Assembly: GCA_025526935.1 (NCBI GenBank)
Contig: JAHLKD010000032.1
Location: 248,001 to 312,000 of the forward strand
Origin: Cladochytrium replicatum
Lineage: Eukaryota; Chytridiomycota; Chytridiomycetes; Cladochytriales; Cladochytriaceae
Direction: 5' to 3'
Length of the DNA: 64,000 nt
Of the stretch, positions 54,879 to 64,000 are shown in pieces (position 1 is the first letter of the stretch; each line of letters begins with the position of its first letter). The position numbers and the translations under genes were made by a program. Under the pieces are notes generated by a model. That model was not told the DNA's origin. It did no database searches and saw only the letters and a list, made by a program, of their open reading frames with translations.

Positions 54879-57800
54879 ATGTTCACTCCTCACCGTAGAT
54901 CACCCGAATATGAGCCGCCTTCCATGCGGCCATCGCGCTCAAATCCTGACATACCCAGTGCATCCATGTACTCAGGTTTCCTCCTGAAGAAGTCACGTAC
55001 ACACAGGTCTAGATGGCTCAAGCGCCACTTTCGTCTGGTCGGTAATGAGCTCTCGGTATTTCCACAACAGTTTAACTCAGAACCAATTTGCAATCTGATC
55101 AAGCTCATTCATCGTAGTACTATCATAATCCCAAGCCAGAATGTCCTCCTCGTGATACATGGAGGTTAAGTGAGATGGATCGTGTCGTTGTAGATTGTCA
55201 ACCACCTCCAGAGTTCGAAAACGTTTTCATCTTGCGGTTCAGAGACGGTTCTGACGTTTTTTGTGCTGCATCTTCGAGGCAGAGCATGGATGAATGGATA
55301 TACATATTGAACCGTGGGATAAATGCACTTTGGTCGCAGCTGTCAACCGTTCCCGCTGGATTAAGAGATAGGTTCGATGACCCACCAAAAACTCCATTTG
55401 GCAATAAGCATGTTGGCTTTGCACCGGACAACTTTCCAAAAGCACCCTTTCGCAATGTGCCAACTGGATTTATATCGGAGCATAACGGGCTGACAGCCGG
55501 TCCAATGAATTGCTATTACTATTCAGTTTCAATGGCAAACACGGATCCGGTGAGAAACAGCTGGTGCCCCGAATCTCGGGGTGGTGATCGTGGAATCCAC
55601 GATCTGGCGAGTTACCCAGTAGAGCTAGGTCCACTGCGGGTACAGACCAATAATGAAGGTGTTAAAATACCTGATTTATCAATGATCAGAATGTTTCCAC
55701 ATCAAGCCCACAACGCCCGCACACCGGTCGCGAATGCTGGTGACTTTGCGATCACCACAAGCTGTCTCGCTGATGCACTTTCACACTCCAATTTCACTGC
55801 AGCGTCAATACCCGGAGCCGTGGTCGAACGCAAAGGGGTTGCGGCCGAAGAGATTATGTTTAAACGCTTCTCGGCAATGCTGGATGCCCTTTCACCGCAG
55901 GTGCAGTCCGCATTGGGTATTACACCAGGTATGTGTGAGGCAATTCATCAAAACAGTGTGTCCATACAGGAATCTGTGACGTCGCCGGAGAGTGAATCGC
56001 TTGAATACGCTGGAGACATCCTCAACAATTTTGTGGACGATATAGATGAAATTGAGGTTCTCTTACCCGATAACATCAGCAGACGCCCGTCTTCAACGTC
56101 CACATTGTACAACAGCAAGTTTGCAAAACCACAAAGAGAAGATCCTCCCGAAGATGGTCCCTCACAGCAAATTGCTCCGGCGGAAAATTCACTGGAAACC
56201 GAAGATACTGACGACTCAGACACAAATTACTCTGAAAATGCCACGGATTTCACAAAGCGTCAGTCCAGGAAGCAAAGGATAACCCGAATCGTCACCAATG
56301 TTCGGCGTCCACAACTTCCCGCGCAGACTGTCGCGGTAGCCCCAGAGACGCAGACTGTAGTTACCGCTCCAGATTCAGCAGCTGCACAACCTCCATCCGC
56401 CATCCCAGGAGATCTCGATGAACAGCTGAGGACAGTGCCAGGACCTGCGTCAGCACAGCTCTCAGCGCTTGGATACAACCCCATGGGCCTTTTCACGCCA
56501 GGTCCGATTCTTCGAGCTTTCTTTGGTGTCCCACCTGCCCGTCCGTGCGACGCCCAAGCGGCTAGAAACGTTTCTCCACCTGCTCAACCTAAGCCAAATG
56601 AAGCTTCAGTCAATTCGCGACCGAGCGAAGTTGCACCTGAAAGTTCAAAGATTGAGAACGCTCCACCAACGAATGATGCAAAGCGGACAGCAACCGTCGC
56701 TCCAGCACTTTCCGATGTTACCAGTACAGCCCCACCAACATTGCCAACTTTACAGCCTCCCCAGCGTGGGAGGAGCGGTTCAACCTATTCGTTGGACTCA
56801 CCGAATCTTGTTTTGGATCCCTTGCCGTTCCTAGACCTCGATGCGCTGCTGTCGTTTTGTAAAGGGACAATGCAAATACCAAACACGCCCGAAAAAGCTG
56901 ACCCTAAAGAAAGTAATACGACTGAAGCACATCATATAGCGGAGGGGAATGCCACAAGAGAGGAGAAACACCTTCATGTTGAAGTCAACGGTACGAAGAA
57001 CGGTTGTGCGAAGTCGACACCGTTGGCTGGGACACCTAACATCCAACCGACGAGGTTGATGCTGATGCTGGACCTCATCTCCGCAAGGTCACCCCTGCAA
57101 CCGACTGAGCGCGCTGAAAGGTCCCCAAAGAAGAGCAATGAATCAGAAGACAGTGAAAACAAACCGATGAGTAAACAAAACATGCGTTCTCGACACGCAT
57201 TAAGTGTGCTAATGCGAGACATCGAACAAGAAGTTCTAAATTTCTTGGGGACGCCCACAACACCGCAGTTGGGTTTAAAGATTGAAGAAACAGCCAGATC
57301 ACCCAAAAAGAAACCTTCAGAAGATGTGAATGAAAGGCCACCTCAACCTCGTCCTTGGATCCCTCCACCACCAAAATCAGAACCTGATCTTCCCCAGTTG
57401 AATGAAACGGCTAGCTCTCCGCCTCCACTCACAAGTCGACCATCTCGCACAGCGTCCCCGCATTCAAATTCCCATCACTCACCCACCAACTCCACAGCCT
57501 ACTCAAAGTCCATTCCGTCCCCAGACTCCCTCACTCCTCTCTCCGCTACCTCCCCAACCTCATCCCACCTCGCCCATCTCGACCGCCACCTCAAGTCCCT
57601 CCTATCCTTCCTTGACTCCCCGTCCAGCATCTACCTACCAGAATTCGTCGGCCAGCTCGCTTTCCGCGCTTCCGACGTCGTGCACCGCGCAAGGGGTATC
57701 CACTTCCTCCTCGCCTCCCCGTACGTGCACTCACACGCCGACGGGTCGTATTCCGCTGCACGCGTGGTCGCGCTCGAGGAGCTGCATGAAGCGTTTGCGG

Positions 57801-58006
57801 AGGTGGACAGAGTTGTGAGGATGGCGCTGGAGAGGATGACGCAAAAGGATCTGGAGGTTTATGTGGGTGCGAAGGGTGGGAAGGGGTCGGCGACGGGTAG
57901 GAAGCCACCACCTTTGAGTGCGGTTGGGGAGCTTATTGGACGGTTGGTGGATGGGGTTGAGGTGTTGAGGTTGAAATGCTTACAGCTTTCCCTTCTGTTT
58001 GCTTGA
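54879..58006 (+). CDS. Large PH-domain protein
   Basis: Exons 54879-55164 and 55212-58006, with a 47-nt intron inside the PH domain; 1026 aa. The PH domain spans about residues 30-145: SGFLLKKSRTHRSRWLKRHF at the start and SMDEWIYILNRGI for the closing helix with its conserved Trp. The basic beta1-beta2 loop (KK..RTHRSR..KR) suggests phosphoinositide binding. Residues 150-840 are low complexity and largely disordered. The last about 185 residues look folded (HLKSLLSFLDSPSSIYLPEF to the end), all helical, and may bind a partner. Role: membrane-targeted scaffold by inference. Confidence 0.83.
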
Positions 58007-58435
58007 ATGATCTGCAGGCACATTGTTTAAATGATGTTCTTTGGCTTGATTACATAATCTTTGAGCTCCGCATCCAGTAACACAAAGATCACAATGTCGA
58101 AAGATGCCAAACAGCAGAAACACCATGAAGTCAAAAAATCTCTAAGAATCATCATCATCATCTCTGAGGACGTTCCGCTGCAGGGTCACCCGTCGTCTGC
58201 CCATAGTCCCTTCCACTGCCGCCGCCGGATTGTGACCAGTTTCATCGCCGGTGTTGCTGCAACCGCCGTCGTAGCAATTCCGGTCAGCACCGTCCAAGCC
58301 CCACCTCTGCCACCATCCCGAACGATTGCATCGACTGGTATTACCCGGGAAGCGTTCTATCACGGCCTTCGCGTCTGCAGCGCGTTCAAGATCGCTGGAC
58401 AAGGGGTATAGGCCAACACACTTTCTTTAAACTCC
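58007..58435. other. Intergenic with open minus-strand frame
   Basis: 58142-58402 on the minus strand is open and could encode SDLERAADAKAVIERFPG... ending DDDDDS, but no ATG or intron link to the gene upstream was found. The plus strand is also open. I do not call a gene. Confidence 0.25.
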
Positions 58436-58726
58436 TTAAACATTTTCCACCGTAGTGCAAACACTTCGACAAACAGCAAGAAAAGAAAAGAAGAAATAGA
58501 TCATAAAAAGGACGACGGTCAACAAAACAATACTCCAAACCAATCCCCGTTGCTGAGAAAGGATTAAAACGCCATGACCGCCTGTTTGCGTGCTGTTGAA
58601 CATGGGGAGGTTGAAAAGACATCGAACTTACAACATCTGAACGAATTCCAACTCTTCGGCGGTCAAGTGGCCCCGTTCAGGTTGCTTGTGCAGTTCCGAA
58701 TTTCCCCGGTATTGTGCTACCGAATT
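58436..58726 (-). CDS. Probable small membrane protein (partial model)
   Basis: Two joined exons, 58726-58632 and 58592-58436, with a GTAAGT donor and CAACAG acceptor in matching phase; about 83 residues. The first part is polar (HLTAEELEFVQML). The second has one strong membrane helix (LVWSIVLLTVVLFMIYFFFSF) near the C-terminus and ends CTTVENV. An upstream first exon with ATG (perhaps MRHRRSWLKR, about 58829-58800) is likely but not proven. No family recognised. Confidence 0.45.
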
Positions 58727-59229
58727 CTTTCGCCATGCTTACCCGGATACGTATCGATGCGGTGAAGTGAGTGGAGTGAGTCAAGAAGCACCTCGATGTG
58801 TTACTCGCTTCAGCCAGCTTCTCCTATGCCTCATTGATACGCTGTATGCTTCATAAAGCTGTTTCTTTTCTTATGCACAGGGCCTGCCAACTTATGCTAT
58901 GATGTACCTGAGCAAAAGACATGTCAGGGAATAAACAGTTAGGAACAATCATATTCGGAATCAAACTCTCCCATTAATATCCATGATTTTTGCCCGATGG
59001 TCAACATATTCAATATGCTTGATCGTTGACTGTATTTCTAAAAGCTCAACATGAAACAGGGCATAAAAATCAAACACGAACCAGCACAATTGAGAGAATA
59101 TCATGACTTTGAAAGGAAAATCCAATTGCATATTGAAGAAGAGACCCAAGGAGCAAAAGTATAATGCAAATGGAGTTGCCATTGTGTGATATAAAACAAA
59201 AACGGATCGCTATTCTCCTCAGTCGTGAA
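58727..59229. other. Intergenic
   Basis: Gap upstream of the small membrane protein model and downstream of the next minus-strand gene. Nothing recognised apart from the tentative first exon noted above. Confidence 0.35.
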
Positions 59230-60726
59230 CTACTTTAATCCACTATCACCTTCGGCCCATACATCCTTCACTTCTGTCACGGCCACATGTGGAATAACGG
59301 GAGAACGGGAACCTGCCAGAGACACTGAGGGAGGTGTTAACGGAGAGCCAGGGGTCTTTTCTGTTTCGGGCTGCAACAACGGAGGTGCAAGAGGATCCAC
59401 CCCGACTGGTGAACTGACGTCCTTCAGCTCAATCCCCTCTTGATCATTCTTTGACGGACCAGCACCGTTCGACGTCTCCCCAAGCTCCTCGGTGGTTATT
59501 CTAATGTTATCTCTCAAACTTCTTCGCTTCGGCTTCTCCTCCGACACCTCCCCAAACGCAGCAGCTCCCTCTCCGGTTAAACTGAGATTGCTCCTCAAAC
59601 TCCTTCGTTTCGGCTGCTCGCCCGAAATTGGCCCCACACTCGCAGGATAACCTTCTGCTCCAGGAGATCCAACTGGTGCAGGCGGTCCGGTAACGACGAC
59701 GCCGAACATAGCGTTTGCTGGTACAATGTAAGGGGCTTGCACATAGTAATCAAAATCTCCTCCGTTAAAAGTTTGACTAGGAGGACGCGAAGAAATAACT
59801 ACAGGCTGCGTGGTTGGTTGGAGAGCGATTGGCTGTGTTGCACCGGGCGTACCAGCCGGATAGACAGGGTAGAGGATCGGCAATTGTGCTCCAGACGCTG
59901 GGTCGATCAAACCCGATTCGGGACGCACTCCTGCCGGCATCACAGATATCGGACGGTGGACAAGCCCTTGCCCAATCGACAACTGCGAAGTTGAACGGTA
60001 CATTCGCCCGGGCGGAGTTGTGGTTAACGAATGGTCGGAACCGGATACCGTGGAGACTTTCGGGCTATTGTTGTAATAGACGGCGTTGGGGTGCAGTGTT
60101 CCTGACGAACGCGACATAAATTTTGATTTCCGGCGATTTGAACGATTGTTATTTCTCCGACGTTGTTGGATGAATATCCCAAGCGCAGAGCCAAGGATAA
60201 CAGCTATCAACGCAGCGACTGCTATTCCCACGATTGTTCCATTGTTGATTCCTGGTGAGCCGGGGTCTTCCGAAATCCCAGTTTGGTTCGGTGGAGTAAT
60301 GAAAATTACCGTGTAGCCACCACCTGGTAGTGTGATTGTCGTTGCGATTAATGTGGTCAACCGAGTGGTAGTGGTGGTTGTTGTCGTTGTCTGGAGAAGA
60401 AAGTAAGCCAGGTTCTTCATTAAAAAACACGGGTGTTACCGTGGTGGTAGTGGTGTTCGCAGTGGTTGTTGCCTGGGTGGAGGTAGTCGTTGTAGTCTCC
60501 GTTGTTGTGGTGGTGATTGTGGTACGAGGAATGGAAGGCGAGGGCGAAGGCGATGGAGGGGGCCCGGTGCCGGTCGATGCAGTTTGCACGGTCGCCATGA
60601 ACACTGCTGGTTGTGATGGTGAGAAGTATAGCACAACCGCAATACAAGTACTAACCAGCGTCGTGTTTGTAAAACTATTCAGTCTTGTGGCAATCTTTCT
60701 CCGGCTCACCACCCGAATGAATGCAT
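59230..60726 (-). CDS. Thr-rich single-pass membrane protein with phospho-site-like repeats
   Basis: Exons 60726-60710, 60650-60440 and 60390-59230; 462 aa. The short first exon followed by CIAVVLYFSPSQPAVFMA makes a signal-like N-terminus. The ectodomain is Pro/Ser then almost pure Thr tracts (about residues 40-85), a likely O-mannosylated stalk. A helix at about 126-148 (IVGIAVAALIAVILGSALGIFI) is followed by QQRRRNNNRSNRRKSK, giving a cytosolic tail of about 310 residues. The tail holds two copies of PKRRSLRxN, each with an RRxS basophilic-kinase motif. There is no folded ectodomain. Family unknown; a wall-stress sensor is possible by layout only. Confidence 0.7.
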
Positions 60727-61300
60727 GCAACGATTGTGCGATGTGCAAAACAGTTCGAGTGCAGCTGGAAAATTTGTGTTCAGCTCACGTGGATCGAACG
60801 GGTATCAGAAAATTTATGCGTTCTCTTACCACTTTCTGGGCGGGTGTTCTATACGCACGATTCAGCGCTTTGGGAGTAACTGGAGATATGAATATTATAA
60901 TAATATGAGTTGCTGGACGGATCACCGAATTGGGGACTTTCGCAGCAAACAGAAAACAAGAACATCAGACAAACACCACCTTCTTGAACATCCACGGCCG
61001 ATTCCCCCCGTGCTGGTTGGAGCACATGAATATCAGTCGGATATTCATGGCTCCACACAAGTCCCTGTTCCACCGAGTATGGCACCAAGGGCAGTCCAGA
61101 AGTTTCCATGGTCGTAGCAGTATGGATCCCCACAGACGTCGTCTGCGTGCCAGCGTCTTCGATCCTTGCAGTCCGGGAGTTCAATGGGCAGCCAGACTCG
61201 AAGCGAAGACATGGGTGGACAAGCTTGGGCAACTGGTGAAGCCTCCGCATTCAGCGCCCCCATCGCACATCGAAAGCACCCTGACGAGGTGTAAGCTTAG
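60727..61300. other. Intergenic
   Basis: Upstream of the Thr-rich membrane protein. Frames on both strands lack convincing starts or splice sites. Confidence 0.3.
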
Positions 61301-61835
61301 GCCGTTTCACGGATAAGCCGCACACGCAACGCCAGTCGTGCCTTGATGCGCTTCTGGGGCCCGAATTGCCGGATATGCGTTGGAATCTGTTGACTGGTGC
61401 ATTTCCCAATTAAATGACCAGATAGGTTTTGAAGTCCCGCCAGTCCCTCGTCCCAATGTGGCAATGAACGTGCATGCCTGCTCCCCTTCTTGCTGCTTCA
61501 ACTGGTAGACTCGCCAGCGCCATTCTGCGTGATCGTTAGGTGGTGTGGTGTGCACGCATTGCCTCAATGAGCTGCACAAACCAACGAATGCCTGTGTCAA
61601 CTTGCTGAGGGTCCGTGGTGACCAGCAAAGGATGTGAGCTCAGGGCTCGCCGCACCATCAGGTTCTCTGCCAGTCGCCATTCCTGCCACTTTCTCGCTGA
61701 GTTGATGTTTGCACGTTGATAATACTCGGAAAAGCTGTACCGGAAATTGACCTTTGGAGTGGTACAGATGTCCTGGACTGGAGAGCCGGTAAATCGGATG
61801 TCACCTTTTCCAGGATCAGCACCTAGCACAAAGTG

Positions 61836-61905
61836 GTTGGGGGTTGGAAGTGCGTCTGCAACAGAAAGAGGTTGGGGGTTGGAAGTGTGTCTGCAACAGA
61901 AAGAG
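61836..61905. repeat. 35-bp tandem repeat, two copies
   Basis: Units 61836-61870 and 61871-61905, starting gttgggggttggaagtg, with one difference (cgtctg against tgtctg). Confidence 0.9.
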
Positions 61906-62166
61906 TGTTCCAATATATTTGGCATATAGATCATTCCAATACCAACCTCCAGATAAGCAAAGTGCTGTTATAAACTAGCATATCAGACTGTTCGCTATAT
62001 GGGTTATCCTTTGGGTTGTCTTTTTTCTCTTTGATCTGAGAGTTTTTTTGTCAATCCCTCTTCGTTCTTATTTATGGACTTGTATTTCATGTAATTATTC
62101 CATGTTTGGCAGGTTCTGAGTAGCGATGGTGGCACTTAGTGGGAATGTGGTGTGGCTTGGTCCTTT

Positions 62167-62325
62167 GAGTTGATGTGACCAATGTCTTTGACCACAGGTA
62201 TGCCCACAGGCACTGTTCACTTGAATGTACGAGTTGATGTGACCAATGTCTTTGACCACAGGTATGCCCACAGGCACTGTTCACTTGAATGTACGAGTTG
62301 ATGTGACCAATGTCTTTGACCACAG
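62167..62325. repeat. 64-bp tandem repeat, 2.5 copies
   Basis: Units begin at 62167, 62231 and 62295 with gagttgatgtgaccaatg. The first two are full length and identical apart from the entry bases; the third stops after gaccacag at 62325. Confidence 0.9.
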
Positions 62326-64000
62326 CATTCCCTGGTTGCCTGACCAGCTTGGGTGTAGTGTACAGCCTGTCTGATTATTAGGCATATACACACCTGGGAG
62401 AACAGGTAATGGGGTAAGAGACGATTCCTTGAACTTGGCTTTCCTATGATGAATTGAAACTGAGACCCTGTCTGTGATTCTTCCAGTTGCAAATCGCGTG
62501 CATGGGCATCTGGAAGTGCAATCATGTGGAACGCACGGTTGACCCACGGCTTGTACAATTCAGCTGGGGCCATGTCTCTGATTGTTGGGAGGTCATAGTC
62601 CTTGGGATGCTGCTTCTTATACCTCATGCACAGCCCAATGAGTTACTTTCTGCCGCAAAGTTCTTCAGCGTAAACTTGAAATGGGACAGAGTTTTAGCTT
62701 TGGTGGGGGAACTTGGCGTCATCGTTGGGCTGGTGTAAGGGTGCGCATGTGTCGAGCGGAGGTGTTCTGGTTACAATGTCAATGATTGAATATATCAAGG
62801 GAACTGTTGATAAAAGTGGGATTCAGTAGTACAAATGTGTCAATTATTTAAACATACCATAGATTGTCCAGTTTGTTCAGATGACTTTGTCATTGAGTCT
62901 GCGGGGGTTGTGCGGGAGGTAAGGGAACATGGAATTAAGCTGCTGACCAAGTACTTCCACAAACATATCCACAGTCTCGAAGTCGTCATCATTCAAGTCG
63001 TCATCTACCCCAAAGTCAATCTCATTGATCGGCACTCCGCCAGTGGGTCCTCTCTTTCACTTGAATCACTGACATTCTTGAAATTGTGCTTGTTGCCATC
63101 CTTGTTGCCATCCTCATCCTAACATCGCTGTACTCATTGCAGTCCGCATCACAGAGTGCATTGCAAACTTCTTCTCTGTCACCATGATAGTCTCACTGTT
63201 AGTGTTTGCACTCAATTGCGCAATAGTCTCCAATGTTCCGTTTTCTGCTGTTCTCGACGTCGTCCCCGCACGTCCTGCTTTCCTCTAGTCGCCAACTTGA
63301 TATGTCCGTCGCAATTCTGATCTCTCCGATGACAACGACCACAGAAGCCCCTCGAAAAAATTGGCAATAGATTCCCTGTATTTTTCTCGATTTTCTCGAC
63401 CCTCTGCAACCCTCCAAACTATCTGATAAAATTTTGAATTTCTCAACTCCAGTTCTGCCAAATCAGCGGCAATCGCACGGTTCGCACCACAGTTCGACTC
63501 CAAATGACTCAAAGCACAACATCACAGATTGCATTATTGCACACACACTCTCCCGATGCAAAACAACAACTCCAGACATGAACACACTATCTCCAGACAC
63601 AAAACAACGACGCCAGACATGATACAATGTCGCTCAACCACTCAACTCCGATTAAAAAGGCCCCCAAGAATTGCATCCCAGGAAGGCGCACCACTGTTGC
63701 AACTGCTGCTGATTGTGATAACAATCTTCAAGCAGGCTGATGTCTATAGAACTCCTGGTGATTTGTTTGTGTGTATTTGTGCATGCTCGCCTTACTGGTC
63801 TCTCCTGTGTTGCACTGCCACCAGCAGCATCCCAAATACAACGTGACAAAAATAAACGAAGAAAAAAGGAACTTTGCTTCCATAGCTCAATAAAAAACAC
63901 CCCGTAAATAAAACAAACACACATCCACAAAGAAAACAAACTCAAAGAAAATCTCTACCACTTGTCTTGACTGCCCACAAAAATCACACCCATCACAATT

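Larger units (their letters stand above)
61301..64000. other. Repeat-rich region with minus-strand gene debris
   Basis: Minus-strand frames at 61307-61600, 61536-61934, 62217-62627 and about 62880-63120 read partly like protein. Examples are NSARKWQEWRLAENLMVRR, DMAPAELYKPWVNRAFHMIA and DFGVDDDLNDDDFETVDMF. They are in different frames and separated by stops and tandem repeats. This may be a degenerate mobile element, but I see no terminal repeats or named transposase motif. From 63450 the sequence is CA-rich with loose ccagacat-type repeats and a simple A-rich end. Confidence 0.3.

Noticed and set aside
58061-58411. Plus-strand 116-aa frame with a hydrophobic patch
   Set aside because: The opposite strand is equally open, and neither has a convincing gene structure; left unassigned.
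62167-62325. CRISPR array
   Set aside because: The units are contiguous 64-bp tandem repeats without unique spacers, in a eukaryotic genome.
1-64000. tRNA or rRNA genes
   Set aside because: Looked for B-box-like ggttcgaatcc motifs and long rRNA-like blocks by eye; none with a matching partner was found. A covariance-model search would be decisive.

Overview
The window looks like nuclear DNA of a flagellated (zoosporic) fungus, most likely a chytrid. It has compact genes on both strands, GT-AG introns mostly of 45-70 nt, short intergenic gaps, and a clear axonemal inner-arm dynein light chain (20597-21761), which fungi without flagella lack. The chytrid assignment is inference from gene content; no database was searched. 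There are no bacterial operons, CRISPR arrays or recognisable tRNA/rRNA genes. Gene ends were worked out by joining exons by eye, so exon coordinates are given in the evidence. Single reading-frame breaks could be sequence errors.

Layout. 1-7 kb: a GPI-type zinc metalloprotease (5' end cut), a small two-helix membrane protein, an alpha/beta hydrolase and a steroid 5-alpha-reductase-like enzyme. 7-12 kb: the 12-exon ribosome-maturation factor TSR1 and a C2H2 zinc-finger regulator. 13-24 kb: three single-pass receptor-like membrane proteins (Cys-rich, LRR-like, Cys/Ser-Thr-rich), a ceramide synthase, a J-domain membrane protein, an unknown protein and the dynein light chain. 25-34 kb: a tandem pair of very large transmembrane oxidoreductase genes, one intact (29470-33764) and one decayed (24906-28935). 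35-42 kb: an F-box/zinc-finger protein, the monothiol glutaredoxin GRX5, a flavin monooxygenase with a frameshift, and ribosomal protein uS2/RPS0. 42-46 kb: three tandem DUF4203/TMEM198-like membrane proteins. 47-50 kb: a secreted Tyr/Glu-repeat protein and a two-domain deaminase. 50-52.5 kb: relics of an ankyrin-like 'WW' repeat gene and a TPR gene carrying a perfect 168-bp duplication. 53-61 kb: a mitochondrial carrier, a large PH-domain protein, a probable small membrane protein and a fourth single-pass membrane protein. 61-64 kb: repeat-rich and mostly unassigned.

The most interesting item is the intact oxidoreductase: signal peptide, DOMON domain split by a Thr/Ser- and Asp-rich insert, cytochrome b561-type helices, cytochrome b5-like domain and a C-terminal FAD/NAD(P) reductase, all in one predicted 1342-residue chain. 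Its domain order suggests a complete path for electrons from cytosolic NAD(P)H to the cell surface. Beside it lies a paralogue with at least four inactivating lesions.
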